Part shown: piece by piece, positions 1-12,611 of the stretch
Layout: the number at the start of each line of letters is the position of its first letter
Position numbering within the stretch: position 1 is the stretch's first letter
DNA from: Ancylostoma caninum
Taxonomy: Eukaryota > Nematoda > Chromadorea > Rhabditida > Ancylostomatidae
NCBI GenBank assembly: GCA_037903475.1
Contig: JBAJFG010000280.1
Span: 1,178,001-1,242,000, forward strand
Direction of reading: 5' to 3'
DNA length: 64,000 nt
Program-made: the position numbers and the translations under genes
Notes under the pieces: model-generated
Told to the model about the DNA's origin: nothing
The model's database searches: none
What the model saw: the letters and a program-made list of their open reading frames with translations, nothing else

Positions 1-144
1 CAAGAAGCGAGCAAGCGTCGACATGCCATCAACCTCGTCTGATCCAAAGACGAGGAGGTTAAGCTGATCCTCTGTCACTTAAACGTTGGGTTCGAACGGG
101 TATGCAGCGGTCGTTTTAAAATCCGTTTTAGTTTAATAAAGATG

Positions 145-150
145 TTTATT
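145..150 (-). promoter_or_regulatory. Polyadenylation signal of collagen gene 1
   Basis: The plus strand reads TTTATT here, which is AATAAA on the minus strand. It lies 31 bases past the stop codon of the collagen gene that ends at 181. No other gene is seen between position 1 and the collagen stop. Confidence 0.55.
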
Positions 151-180
151 GACAATTTTTGTGCAGCAGTAAAGTTTATA

Positions 181-2438
181 TCAGAGAATTGAAGATTTCA
201 AAGCAGTATTCAAGTCATCACGATCAGGGCATTGGCAGTAGCCGCTATCGTCGCCAGGTCGTCCAGGTTCTCCTTGCTGAAAAGCAGGAGTTTATTACAA
301 AAATTTCAAGGACCAATAATGGGTTCAGCTACCGCTCCGATGTTTCCATCAGCTCCAGGAATTCCATCCATTCCAGGTAATCCCTCATGGCCCTTATCTC
401 CAGGTGGACCACAGTGACCATGCTCTCCGTTCTGACCTGGTGGACCACGTGGCCCAGGTAGGCCCACCGGTCCCGGGGCACCTATTTCTCCCTTGCCAGT
501 GAAGCAGTCGCCACCAGGTGCACCTTGCAGACCTGTCTGGAATGGAAAAGTGTGACTATTGGGAGAAAATGTATTCCGTTTGAGTTCTGGCTGAGAGTAT
601 CTGTGTGAGCAGAAAACTATAATTGCAGAGAAAACTATAGCAATACGCAGTTCTGTGCCTCACAGTACCTGTCCGTCCATTCCAGGGTCTCCCTGATCTC
701 CAGGCTCTCCTCTTGGTCCGCCATCTCCATCCATTCCTGGAGCTCCACGTTTCCCGTCCTGCCCGTCTTTACCTGGTGGACCCTGATGACCTTCTTCACC
801 AACTTCGCCAGGTGGTCCTGCAGGGCAACGGATGCATGCTGAAAGGATAGGATTTGCCATTACTGCTTGAACAAACTTAGAGTTTGCTGTAAAATACCTC
901 TAGGATAGTCCTTCGGACCAGGAACATGCCTTCCTGGAGGGCCTGGTGGGCCATCCTTTCCATCTGGACCAATTGCTCCTGGTTCTCCAGGCTGGCCGGG
1001 TGGTCCTTTCGGGCCTGCGGGGCAGTCACGACGTGGTAAACCACATGCTATAAGCGAGAGTCATGTGTTCGAGGTGATGTATTGATTACAAAAGCTGCCA
1101 AAGTTACTTACTACAGCTGCTGGCGTCCCTTTTGTTGCGGCCAGTATATCTCGCGAATGGCGACGGCGAGCTCTCACTACTTCCGAACGTGACGATTTGT
1201 GACCAAGTGTCTTCAGAGACAATCTGGAAGCAAAACTAATTGATTAAGAGAAAGTTTTGATTGTTAAATACTGCATTTACTCAAATTGAGACGAGTAAAA
1301 TACAGGAATGTCTACTAACTAATCTAATCTCCATGTCTACTAACTGTTCGCAGCTAAGCCACGCCCTCTTTCTGTAGAGGGGCCGTGGTTGTATCTTACT
1401 GGTCATGGCCCGCAAAACACGAAATTCGCATGTTAATGCGCAAAAAACATGGACAGTAACCCTGGAGACCAGAAATCTGCCGAATGCACGAGCTCTCATC
1501 CACGAACGCAAGTACAAATGTTGGTTTGAGCATTCTGAGTGAGAGGGGCGGTGCTGCTTTGTGATTGGTCGGTTTGTCATAAGGGCCACTTGCAGAGTTG
1601 AGCAGCACAGCCTTCTCTAGTTACAGAGTACGACAGTTATGAATGCGACTAGAAATCAAAAGTCGAGACACGTCCTGTAGAAGCAACAACGACGGGTGGC
1701 AATTCCTAACAGTTGACGTAGAATCCAAGGACTTTTTGTGGAGATTTCCGGAAGGACTGGCACACACTCAGTTCTGTAAGGCACTCAGTTTGTGGAGGAC
1801 CCAACCCGTCATCAGTTTTCTGTAACCCAGCGCTTCGAGATGTCTGGCGATTATTGTGCGGCCGCAGTCAGATGTATCCTACAGTTCACATGTAGTGGCA
1901 TTTTGATTCAAAGTCCATGGAATTCTAGATCCTGAAAAATATCTTGGTGCAAAACTTTCTGACCAACCTAATAGTAATTTACAAAGCATATCCGGTCCAC
2001 CATTTCCCGAGAAAACATCCCATACTCGATTTTAAAATGTTATTGAGAAGATTAAAATTCCTTTTTTGTTCAAAGGCCCGCACGCAGTTGTCGTTTTGTC
2101 TGCGCACGAAGCGGCCTCCTACGGCTGTGTGACAGCTACAAATCACCGGCACTCGTCCTGAATGCATAGGTGGCATGTAGCCGGCCATCGTCAGCCAATC
2201 GCCTAAGTGATCTATTGCGTTTAATGGTGCATCACTCGCTGACCATTCACTTCTTTCTGACGTAGTTATAAATATAGATATTGATTTATGATGTACTCAC
2301 GTTGAACTCCTCGATGTTCTGCATGACTTCGTCATGCATACTGTGGATTTCGCTGATTATTAGCCAGCTGGACAGCAAACAGCTCACCACTACAATAGTG
2401 GATAGCGTCACGCTGCAGTACGTCACCCTTTCAATCAT
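181..2438 (-). CDS. Nematode cuticle collagen (gene 1), six exons, 289 aa
   Basis: Structural protein of the extracellular cuticle. Exons on the minus strand are 2438-2301, 1223-1112, 1047-898, 838-669, 536-333 and 276-181; all join in frame at GT-AG sites (total 870 bp). Residues 1-46 start MIERVTYCSV and hold the hydrophobic N-terminal segment of the cuticle-collagen N domain. A furin-type site RNKR lies at residues 75-78, followed by a first cysteine cluster (CGLPRRDC) and then Gly-X-Y blocks broken by cysteine-containing gaps. The tail ends GYCQCPDRDD plus a short polar extension. The start is preceded by TTTCAG, a likely trans-splice acceptor. Reading through the last donor (after 333) would give an earlier stop at 306-308, but splicing to 276 restores Gly-X-Y phase and the conserved C-terminal cysteines. 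Length is normal for the family. It is paralogous to the gene at 25616-27683; I do not assign a specific col/dpy/sqt orthologue. Confidence 0.93.
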
Positions 2439-3757
2439 CCTGAAATGGGTTTTCAGGATTAGAGTTGAATTGCGGGAAAAATCAGGTTTTATCGAGACTG
2501 TAGTATGTACTACGTATGTACTACAACAGTACTATCGGATGTTTGGACTAATAACATTTCTAAATTGAATTTTCACTAATGCGACAATATTGTGCGAGAA
2601 CAGGTCCCCGAGTCGATGAAGCATAGGTGGAGAGGTGAGCTAGACAAGGAAGAGTGAGAACAGAGGACACATGGAATTATTGATCGGATGGGGTCAAACA
2701 TGATAGCTGGTAAAAAAGACGCAGAGTAACTCTCGGTCGCTATTGATCGAGTACCCTGCTGTAAATGGATGCTGTGCATCGTGAGTGGGCGGGGCCGCTG
2801 TTGCACTATTGGTGCTCCCAAAAAATGTGGAGAACATGGTATTGGCGCTTTTTTATTGTTAGGATAGGGTTGTATAGCCATTGTTCGATAGAAATAATCA
2901 AGCGTGAAACTCATATGGCTCAGAATTCAGAATTATTTCTTGACTACTCCAGAACTGGAGCAAATGACGTTATGGCTTGCTAAATTTGGTGATTGTTGGA
3001 AGCATCTATCTATTTCAATCCAATCCAGGCTTTATTGAGGGTAACTGATGTATTTAGGACCGAATAAAATCGAATAACTCAATTTATTTAATTATTCATT
3101 CACGACTTAATTCGAAGAATTCAGATATTCAAAAATGAGATGGATCTTAATGCATCCTTATCATTCTTGAATCACTATAGGCTTGTTCGAAATTGGATTT
3201 TCTAGTTTTGAATAAATCGGTAAGTATCTAGTGCATTATTCGGTCCTAACTATAGCAAGTGGCTGCTCCTGAGTCTCGGAAAGAAGTATTAAAGATCAAC
3301 GTTTACTAGTTCTAAGCTCCACTATTCCTTCTTTTCCTTTTTGAACTTTTCTGAGGATTATCCGGGGAAATTACGGATCCGATGGAAACAGTAAGATACA
3401 GTAAGACACTAGCATGCTACAAAGCAGCAGTTTCATTTCATCTTAGGACTAGTTCGGGTGAAACATCTATTCTACAAAATACTTCCATTATTTATTGAAA
3501 AGATCCACTGCTCCATGGGTATTGCGAAACGGTTCACCTCGAGATGTTCCTTAAAATGCGCCTTCACTTGATTTTACCATGATTTTTTTAAACAGAAAAC
3601 AGTCAACGATAGTGAAAATCGAATTGAAAGCGAATAGATCGAGGACATTCTCGTCATTCGGGCTTTTATAGGATCGACTCGGCTGAAGGCGATTATCATT
3701 GCGGAAACCTCAACAGCTTTCCATTATCGCGCAAACAAAGCACGAATCGAAAAGGTC
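2439..3757. other. Intergenic, no gene recognised
   Basis: No family-like coding exon is seen. A short stretch near 3001-3040 is repeated near 4545-4585 (AATCCAATCCAGGCTTTA core), so part of this segment is repetitive. The rest is AT-rich unique-looking sequence. Confidence 0.4.
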
Positions 3758-4337
3758 AGCTATGAAGTTTGAGAGAATCGCCGAATTAAGAAAGCGAGGA
3801 AGATCTAAGACCCAAGCAAAAACGATGAAATACTGAGCCGCCGCGCCTATTCGAGTCGAATTATCCGACTTCGATTGAATATTGGAGAGGAAATGGTTGG
3901 GAGCAACGCCTACTCTGACCTTGGAAGAAAAGTATATTTAATATCTTCATTACTATAATGTTATGACTATATATCCATTAATATGATATTTTTACTAAAG
4001 AGAGTTTAGAGAATTCACTCCAGAAACGTTTATTTTGTGTGGTTTTCGCAGGCATAAAGATAGTGCTCTCCTCGACGTGCAATCCTGGAGTTTTCGGACT
4101 CTTATAGTGCTGGACGCAGCCAAACCGAAGCAGGGACCATGTGCATCATTGAGATGACCCAAGGTAAACGTGTTAACACCACACAGATCTACCCATAATT
4201 GATACAGGCTTCAACACGTTTACCCTGGGTAATTTCAATGATGTATCCAGGTCCAGAAGTACGGATTACCCTCTTGCTCTTCAGATCTGGACGACGTAAC
4301 ACGTGCAAAGTATTTGGAATCGATAGCATAACTCGTC

Positions 4338-4630
4338 TACAGACACTTACCGCCCGCACGCGTCGCATCAGGCCGTGTTGCCTCTTCGAACCTGGGAAGA
4401 AACAGCCAAACATGCTTCGAAAGGGGTCCTAACTCACTCTAGCACCTTACCAGGTATATCAGCGCAAAGCTGACCTGTTTTTCCTAGGAAGAGATCGGAA
4501 GCAACCGTCTTTTTCTGCACTGTCACACCGACGCCTGATGGTGATTATTGGAAGTATCTACCTATTTCAATCCAATCCAGGCTTTACTATGGGTAGCTGG
4601 TGTAGCACGGGTGGTAAGTGTCCGATAATC
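4338..4630. mobile_element. MITE-like element, family with ACACTTACC termini
   Basis: The left end reads AGACACTTACCGCCCGCACG and the right end is its imperfect reverse complement (GGTGGTAAGTGTCCGATAATC region). Internal text resembling GGGAAGAAACAGCCAAACATG also occurs near 7680-7715 and, inverted, near 44735-44765. Another copy with both ends is at 44589-44820. It carries no coding capacity. The element sits in unit A of the duplication and is not seen at the matching place in unit B. Confidence 0.55.
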
Positions 4631-5867
4631 AGCATAACTGTGATGGAACGGCCACAGTCCAAAATATTAGCAATAGAGCACATCTTAGGATGAGTAACCG
4701 CCTGAACTATGTCGATTAGCCAGGAGTCTTGAAAATTCGTCCATTTTTCAAATTTTACCCAGGATCCTCGGTATTTGAATTCTCGAGCCACCAAATATAG
4801 CACCAATTTTGAGGTCTCGGATAAAGATCTCAAGCGGAGGACAGGATCGGGAATGTCACGTTAGCATTAGAGCGTAACTTTAACAACCTATCTGCTAGCC
4901 TTGCACGAGTTAACCGCTCCAAAAAGTGGAAGCTGACAAGCGAGTGAAATGCCAGAAATGCTGTATTCATAGGATTGACATCACTCACAGCAGCATAAAC
5001 TTTTTTTGCGAATTTATACGTTCATTGGGCGTGGCCTTGCTACAAAATTTTGATCACTTTACAGTCCGACTTGAAGTGTTGTAGCAAAATGAGAGGTTTG
5101 ATTTGCGAGATCTGAAAACACTTAATAATTTGAAAATTCTGAAAAAAAAAACTGGTTGTATTAGCACTCATAATGATCTTGAGTGGGCGTGTCCGCACTG
5201 CAACTTCTCTTTACTAGCATTCGAATAGGTGATGTGCTCTAGTACCAGCTGAGAAAGTTTATGTTGGTGGTAAGCAAAAACAAAATGGGCGTGGCTTCAC
5301 TGCAAATTCACACGTATCATTAGGTTCTTTGGAGAAAATGCGACAAACATGTGTTTAGACATCTCAAAGATATCTTTCGAGGAGTTATTTCCGAGTAATC
5401 AGCACCTGAAAAGGTAGAAAGTGAACACAAGAACCAGCAATCATGAATGACTTTCAAGGAATTTTCCCCCTTTTTTCGTTTATACCTCTTTTTCCCAGAT
5501 ATAGCCTAGTTAGTTAGTTGGACTATAACGTATACGTGAAGAGTGCATTAATTGGTGGGGATTTCTCGGGGTGTAGCGAATTAATGAGGTTTTTCGAGAT
5601 GTTTCTGACTCACATTAGATACGAATCTTTTAGCACCTAAGCCCTTAGCTATGGATGGGGCTTGATGACACTGGATAGCTTTTAGATACTAATATAATAG
5701 TGAAGAGTCTGCCTGGACACTGTCTTTAATGCATTTTGTAAAAGGTATTGCATTTCGCTCATGCTCTTAAAATCCCACTGCTTTCAAATGCTTGCTTCAC
5801 AAGCAATCGAAAGCACTTAAACTACTTCGTTTTTGGTGGATCACTCAATATTCCACTTAGGGAGACG

Positions 5868-5876
5868 CATAAAAGG
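5868..5876 (+). promoter_or_regulatory. TATA-like element conserved between duplicated units
   Basis: CATAAAAGG here and CTTATAAATG at 10618-10627 lie at the same place in the two duplicated blocks, with similar flanks on both sides. Each block precedes one of the small secreted-protein genes (by about 0.8 kb and 2.1 kb). A TATA box here would imply a 5' untranslated exon spliced to the TTTAG just before each ATG. The alternative is trans-splicing with no role for this site. Confidence 0.25.
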
Positions 5877-6318
5877 AGGCAAAGAAGGCGTTGCCCTCAT
5901 ACACTTTTCGAATTCTTCTCCGCTTCCAATCTGTTTTTATGTATGTTGGATGCTTTTGGAACAGTCAATGGTTCCACAGTAGAAACCCCGATATTATGAT
6001 ATTTTTTTTCGCCAAAACGTTGTAGAACCTTTGTTTGCGATCTAGAATTTCTCTATGATAAGAAGCTTTGATTTTACAACGCATCACACAATGACATGCA
6101 GGATGCACTTTCTAGGAACTCTCTTGCTGTCTTGGAAATGTCATTGATAGTAATATGAAATAATAATTTTTTTCGTTACCAAGATTTGATAACTACCCAC
6201 TCGCAAAGTATTGGTGTTCTTTCATTTGAATTTGGCGGTATTCAATTGATTGAAATGTTGATACTGATTTCTATTCACACGAGAAAGCAACAACTATTTT
6301 TAACAGCTAACAAGTGTA

Positions 6319-6592
6319 CAGTGAGCATCGACGGCGGTGCATTTTCTGCGGACATGCGAAGTACGCAGCGCGACCGCGCCGCTCGCGCCGGAATCGCTCG
6401 CGCCTGAAGCGGCGAATCGGAGTTTCCTCGATAGTTACTCATCATATTTGATGTTAGACAGCAGGAAAACCATCTAACTATCGAGAAAACCCTGTGATCT
6501 GTTGTTGCGGGGAGGATTCTAGCGCGTGCGGCGCGGTCGCGCAGCGTGCTTGCTCCAGGCCGCGAAAAACGCATCCTCATCGACGCCTACTG
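6319..6592. mobile_element. MITE family 1, copy 1
   Basis: The left end reads CAGTGAGCATCGACGGCGG and the right end TCATCGACGCCTACTG, an imperfect terminal inverted repeat. The dinucleotide TA precedes the left end. Arms are GC-rich with a less palindromic AT-richer centre. No coding. Four more copies are at 7275-7542, 18883-19138, 29338-29562 and 42968-43231. Confidence 0.7.
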
Positions 6593-6701
6593 CATGTATT
6601 CATGTATATTCGTATTCAACATTACAGCTTGTTGTTTTTCAAAGATTTTGAATCCACTAAGTAAATTCTGACGAATTTATTGAATCCATCTCGTATTTAG
6701 G

Positions 6702-7004
6702 ATGAAAATCTACACCTCCTTCGTCCTTTTCGCTGCCATATTCGCAATGTTTTCTGTGCCTTGTGCTGGCCGTCAATATGGTAAGCGACCACCGCCACCG
6801 CCGTTAATCATGCCGTCACCGGAACAAGAATTTCAACAAAAGAGGCCGAGATATGATCCTCCGTCGCCTCACTCTCCACCAGGCAGCCAACCACAATCGC
6901 CAGGCAGCCAACCACAATCACCAGGCATTCGTACACCAGGATCACCAGATGTCAATGGTCCACAATTTACTTATCCTCAAACCCGAATGACGTTCTGGGG
7001 TTAG
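6702..7004 (+). CDS. Small secreted proline-rich protein A, 100 aa
   Basis: Single-exon reading frame starting MKIYTSFVLF with a clear signal peptide (about 23 residues, likely cleaved near CAG-RQ). The mature part is very rich in proline, serine and glutamine, with basic sites GKRP (near residue 27) and QKRPR (near residue 48), two tandem copies of a GSQPQSP unit, and the C-terminus FTYPQTRMTFWG. The ATG follows TCGTATTTAGG, identical in the paralogue at 12729, so a spliced leader or a 5' untranslated exon is joined there. Signal peptide, N-terminal block, KRPR region and the PGSP-VNGP-FT block are shared with that paralogue, while the middle differs strongly, as in a fast-evolving secreted family. 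No known domain is recognised. A peptide precursor is possible given the dibasic sites, but this is not shown. Confidence 0.75.
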   Translation: MKIYTSFVLFAAIFAMFSVPCAGRQYGKRPPPPPLIMPSPEQEFQQKRPRYDPPSPHSPPGSQPQSPGSQPQSPGIRTPGSPDVNGPQFTYPQTRMTFWG

Positions 7005-7274
7005 GCTTCAAAAATGAAGCATGATGATGAAATGAATGCTGTTGAAGAAGTACGTGATGGTCGTTTTATTTCAAACATTTTATGAAAAAGAAAATGCAAA
7101 AAAAAAAACGTAGAAGAGAGGAAAACATGCTGGCATTGTTGTCTGTGGTTCGTTTGAGTTTCTTACATTTTCCGCCTTTTCTGCAGACTTCCTCTGATTC
7201 AATCATCATGAAAATCTTCTCTGCAAGAATTGATTTAGTGGTAAAAGTTACCTGCCTTCCTACGAAAAACGATA

Positions 7275-7542
7275 CAGTGAGCGACGATGGCGCTGACCCT
7301 TCTACGGCCTCGAGAAGGACTCCATGCAACCGCCCGCGCACGCAGGAATCGATGTCGTCTGCTGCCATTGTGCTATTTCTAGCAGCTTTTCTACCCGATA
7401 CGGGAAAAGACAATCAAATCGGGAAGAAAATCGCCTAGAAATAGCATACCGGCGGCAGAAGACATCGATTCCGGCGCGCGCGGCGCGGTTGCGCACCGTC
7501 CTTCTCGAGCCGCGGAAGGGCCACCGCCATCGACGCTCACTG
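7275..7542. mobile_element. MITE family 1, copy 2
   Basis: The ends are CAGTGAGCGACGATGGCG and CGCCATCGACGCTCACTG, flanked by TA on both sides, consistent with a TA target-site duplication. Almost the whole element is a foldback with matching CTCGAGAAGGA / TCCTTCTCGAG inner arms. It starts about 270 bases after the stop codon of the small secreted-protein gene. Confidence 0.75.
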
Positions 7543-7623
7543 TAGCAGTAGCCAGAAGACCTATCATTGAATTAGATCACATTAGTTAACCCTTGTCCCA
7601 TGCAGCTCCCCACCGTCGCGGAC

Positions 7624-7760
7624 CATCTACAGGTATCTGCCGCCCGCGTGCATAGCTTTGGTCCGTTTCTAATTTTTGAACATGGGAAGAAACAACCGAA
7701 TGTGGTTTAAAAGGTGTCTCAGCTCAGTTTAGCAAATATTTGTTGAGATAGACCACAAAA
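7624..7760. repeat. Partial copy of the ACACTTACC MITE family
   Basis: Text such as TGCCGCCCGCGTGCATAG and GGGAAGAAACAACCGAATG matches the left half of the element at 4338-4630. No right terminus is found. Confidence 0.4.
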
Positions 7761-9414
7761 ATATCTGAAAAATGACGATTCGAGACTCAATTTACCATCA
7801 GTAAATGCATAGAACATTTGATCATGGTACACTCAGCTACAAGTGAACAAATCTGATTCATTAAATCATGGTCATATGATCAATGTCCTCCGATTGGTAC
7901 TTCCATTTTTAATATTAGGTTAAGGAATTATAAATGTCTCTTTCACCTTCAAATAAAAATGACTACAACGACAGCACTACAGGAGCTCCATCTAAGAGGT
8001 ATATTTCATGTTCCAAACAGATGGCTGACTCCTCTACTCATAAGCGCTTCGAGATGCAGTGGCGACCCACCTGAATTTCGGCTCCACCGAAGTTTCTAAA
8101 GTTTTTCTCCGCCAGTGAATGCTGCATTGGCTGGAACAAGTTTCAATCTGATACTGTTATTGTTGGACTAGGAGGCGGTTGAGAAGCGAACCTATGAAGT
8201 TTGAGAGAATCGCCGAATCAAGGAACCGAGGAAGATCTAAGACCCATGCAAAAACAATGAAATGCTGAGACGCCGCGGTTGAATTGAATAATGGTGAGAA
8301 AATGGTCGCGAGCCACGCTTGCTTTGATTTTGGAAGAAAAATTGATATTTTTACCAAGGAAAGTTTGGAGAACCCATTCGAGAAACCGTGCTTATTCCAC
8401 GTAGTTGAAGCAGGTACAAAGCAAGTGACCTACTCGATGGACAATCGTGGAAATTTGGAACTTTTTCAGCAAGGTAGTAGTACTACCTACAACTTTGCTG
8501 TTCACATTTGAGTCTTGTCGTTCACGCAAAGTTAATATAAGCAGGGGAATCGACAGCGTACATAGTTGTGGCGGAATGGCCATGGTTCAATACTTTAGCA
8601 GGAAAGCGAATGTAAAGCATTAGTTGATGGTATTTGTAACGGGAGCCTGTTATGTGGATCGTCTAGGAGTGTCGTAATTCTTTATTTGAACGACTCGTGT
8701 AGACAGCAAGCTACAACCATCGACCGATCTACTTCAGCGGCTAACTGATCAGTAGTGCTGCCGCGGCGCCCTTATATAGCATGTGGGAGGGGCCTTAGCG
8801 CGGGCGCGCATATATAAGGCACACTATTTCGAAATAGTAGCGAGAACAGCTACGAGATGGACTACGTACATTGCAAAGGCAAACACTAGTGTACAATATC
8901 GTGCAGCCAAGTACATCAATCACTACAGTTGGGCTACATATTGTTATTGTTATTGTTGTTATTGCCGGGAAATATGTCAGTTACTTTCTAGGTTTGGAAA
9001 TTCACGCATTTTTGTTTCATTTTGGAAGTTTGAATTCCTGAAGCGTTGAGCTAAGAAGCTTTGGATAAATACCACAAGTGGAGGACCTTTGATATGTCAG
9101 GAATGTCACGTTAGCATTGGAGCGCAACATCAATGGATTACCTGATAACACTGGGCGAGTTATCCTCCTCAAGCTGTGGAAGCTGATGAGCGAGTGCAAC
9201 GCTTGAAATGCTGTTCCCATAGGGCTGACACCACTGACGGCAGCATGACCAGTCTTCCTTGCAAATTTATAAGTTCAGTAGGCGTGGCCTGGCCACAAAA
9301 TTTCCAGTTGAATACTTGTACTAAAATGGGAAGTTTGACTCGGGAGATTCAAAAACGTCGAATAATTTGAAAACTAAGAAACTGGCTCTCATAGTGTTCC
9401 TGAGTGGGCGTGGC

Positions 9415-9619
9415 CGATACATGTAAAAATCTTGTATTAGTTTATTTCTAATTGTTTATTTTTATTATTATTTTTAGTATAATTTTTTTTATTAATTATT
9501 AATTATTATAATTAATATTTTTATTAATTTTATTTTCCGTCTGGGTCCCCAAAATGGCGGAAACCCCACTTTTTTTCACGCCCCCCCCCCCCTCCCACCC
9601 ACCTTCTGCATCCGCCACT
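9415..9619. mobile_element. hAT-like MITE, partial copy
   Basis: The AT-rich interior, CTGGGTCC motif, C-tract and right end CTGCATCCGCCACTA match the better preserved element at 45115-45400. The left end is not recognisable. Confidence 0.5.
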
Positions 9620-11039
9620 ATAAGCTTCTCAGGTACAGCAAGCTTTCGGAAAGCGTACCAGCCTTCATGCGGAGTGCGATCAAAAGCCTATTACAAACTT
9701 CAGGATGAAGACTATAAAGTCATAGATCAGTTCATGAAACGCACGCCTGTATCAGGCTCGAGTAGATGCCGAAGAGAGTCCTGCGAGGGAGATTTGTTGA
9801 TGAGTTCTCGTGAATGGATAAGATTGCAATGAGATTGTCACAGCTCAGACTGTTACCAGTTGTCTCGACAAATTGACATTGATAAATCGCTTCATCATTC
9901 CTGGTTCTAGTCAAGCGATGCTCGTACGATACTCGAAAAGAATAGCCCGCGACCCCGCCAACGTGTCACTCCACCTGAATTTGGTTTGCATCGGGGCTGG
10001 GATTCATGAAACGACATTCAAGCAAACCAATGATGCTTGGCACAGTGGTTATCGGAGGGAATACGTAATGCTAGGAGACGCAGGACGCGAAAGTTGGTTT
10101 GCTATGCTGGTTTCGCCCAGTTATCCATGAATCCCAGCCCAGGTGGCGCGCGCGACTCACGCACGCGTCTAGTACGAATTGCCCTTTAATGATACTGTTA
10201 ACAACAGTAATATATTGATTATTTTGCACATCACAGCGAACACTGGGTTCCAAATCGGCTGCCCACCACTCACACTTACGATAGCTTCAACTTGTACATT
10301 TTTTCCCAAAGAGATTCTGTTTTCCACTATTCGAATCATTCGGTCGCTCGCAAAATTCGATTGTGTTTTCAGTGTGGGAAAAGGATACGTACTTCGGAAA
10401 AACGAAAACTAACAACTGCTGAGCCATGCAAGCTATGCTAGTACCCTTAAAAGGTACATATTAGATGTTAAAAGCAATGTGCTTTCAATGCATTTATTAG
10501 GACTATCACGTCTCGTTCATGTCATTAAAATTCCATATCTGCTCTTTCATCCAACGATTGAAAATCACTAAGACCACTTTGCTTATAGCACATCACTCGA
10601 TCCACCACTTAAAGAGGCTTATAAATGAAGGAAAAGAAAGCGACACCTACGTACACCTTCCATATTCTTCCCCGTTTTCAATCTCTCATAGGATGCAGAG
10701 TGCGGCATTTGCTCCCGGACAAAAAAAAATTATATCTCCTGTAAAAACTAGTCCATCCAAAATCCATTATAATCCTTCCAAAGTTTTACATAATGTTAAT
10801 ATGACTCAAAATACGTGGAAAAACATACTGTGACTGATGTCCAAATGAAGCACATTTTAGAGTACTGACAAGCCTTCAAAGTTCTCGCTAAATTCTCAGA
10901 AATTTCCGCGGTGTACTCGGTTGCGGCTTCAATCGAGAAATTGACCAGCTGAAATTTCGTAGATAGAGGAATTCTTCAAGGTTTGAATAGTATACATTTG
11001 GCCGTTACAATATAACGGTCGGTCAAATGTATCCTATAT

Positions 11040-12110
11040 AGCCCTAGAGAGTATCTACAGATCCGTGGATACTGTAACGGCGCAGCGCGTCATCCGTACC
11101 CGTATTCGCGACAACAATTGGCTTTCCTTCAAAGTGTGGATTCGTAACCAGCTGTGGCGCCACAGATGCCGCGATCGACTGCGCCCGGTTCCTTGTCGAG
11201 AAGCACCGTGAGAAGCAAAACCCGCTACATCTCGCTTTCCTGAACTTAGAGGAGGCCTTCGACCGCGTCTCACACAAAGTACGTGCTGAAGCACGGCGCT
11301 CCCGAACGGCTCATCGAGTGAGTTTGGATTCTCTATGCCAACCCAAAGGGTCACGTGAAGGTGGCCGCCGGTACGTCTGCAGAATTTCCCATCTCCCCTG
11401 GTGTGCATTAGGGTTCGGCTCTCTGCCTGCTCCTTTTCATCGTCATCATGGACTACGTCTTAGGAGACTTGCAGAAATCGCTACGCTGGACGGCTTCTGT
11501 TCGCTGAAGACTCCTAGCCTCAGAAGAAAGATGCGATATCTGATTGGAAACGCAAGCATGGAGTGATCGACTAGCACAATTTAGGCCTCGCCCAAATGTC
11601 ACGCGAGTACTTGACAACCAACGTTCATGAAGACGGCACCATCGGAGTTGATGACACCGATGTCCCGAGGACCGATGCATTCAAGTACCCGGGCTTAACG
11701 GTTGGGTCCGAAGGACGGTGGCCTCCCACGTGAAGTCCTAACGCATGTTAACGCTACCTGAAAAGATAAGAAAAGAAAGAAAAAGAAACTGAAGGCTTAT
11801 CGAACGTTTGGTACGTGCTATCGCTGTTTATGGCGCTGAATGTTGAATCCAAGTAGAACAACACCTTAGGGTGATGGAAATGAAGACGAAGATGCTACAA
11901 TGGACGGCTGGCACTACGCGACTTGACCGCAACTGCAGTCACGACATCCGCCAGTGTTTTGGCGCCACTCCAATAACGAACAAGCTCTGCAAAGTTCATT
12001 TGCTATGGTATTTCCCCGTGCTGACAGCGACAGCGTTTGCTAAATCGGCTCAGTGGAGCGGACCCGTCGCCAAACGGGACATACGCTAACGAAGGAGGCT
12101 GTTACACCTT
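11040..12110 (+). pseudogene. Decayed RTE-type non-LTR retrotransposon (reverse transcriptase fragment)
   Basis: Plus-strand fragments in several frames resemble reverse transcriptase of non-LTR elements. Near 11200-11280 EKHREK is followed by AFLNLEEAFDRV (family pattern AFLDLEKAFD). Near 11390-11460 there is PGVH followed by LLLFIVIMD, the region before the YADD block. Near 11600-11700 EYLTTN and DAFKYPG match the thumb-region pattern. Near 11830-12089 there is a C-terminal part (VMEMKTKMLQWTAG, TRLDRN, DIRQCFG). Frameshifts and stops separate the pieces and the YADD catalytic box is not readable, so the copy is dead. It lies inside unit B of the duplication and is absent from unit A. No endonuclease domain is recognised upstream. 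Confidence 0.8.
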
Positions 12111-12611
12111 CTTTCAGTAAGAACTGGGCAAGAGCTCTGCTCACAGCCAAGAGTAGTTTTGTTTATGTAAACTGGCGCTACTAATTAGTAGATACTAGTG
12201 ACATTAGGTGCAGAGAGAACCCGAGTTGGGAGATAGAAGACAAAATACGACGAGCTCTGGATCCTGCAAATCTCCGATGATGATGGAAATGTCGAATCAA
12301 AATTTGTGCGGGAACATGAACCGCACCCTGTATGTATGTTGCACGTTTTTGCAGCAAGCAACGGTTCACCTGTAACAGGAGCACAAACATCCACATTGAC
12401 AAAATTTCGCTTCGATTTAGAGATCTTCCTCAGAAGCTTACAACTAGTGCAAACTGCATTCAAGGGTTATTTCATGTCCTCATCTTAACCATCATTATTT
12501 GTGCAGTAGCCCCGCTTCTTTGGATGCCGTATACGTAGTATTGCTACCGTAACTCCTCAAAATAGGGGTTACGGTGCAAAATGGAGATCATATTCGTGTA
12601 CAACATGAAAG

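Larger units (their letters stand above)
3758..7004 (+). repeat. Unit A of a decayed colinear tandem duplication
   Basis: Blocks of this segment recur in the same order further right. 3758-4040 matches 8186-8400 (shared GAAGTTTGAGAGAATCGCCG). 4600-4760 matches 8530-8690. 4851-5195 matches 9101-9416 (shared GAATGTCACGTTAGCATT). 5705-5945 matches 10445-10690. 6640-7004, which includes the small gene, matches 12605-13160. Between the blocks each unit has its own mobile-element insertions. Identity looks moderate, so the duplication is old. Confidence 0.75.

Noticed and set aside
301..332. Read-through end of collagen gene 1 at the stop 306-308
   Set aside because: It would drop the conserved C-terminal GYCxCP block. 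Splicing after 333 to 276 preserves Gly-X-Y phase and matches the paralogue.
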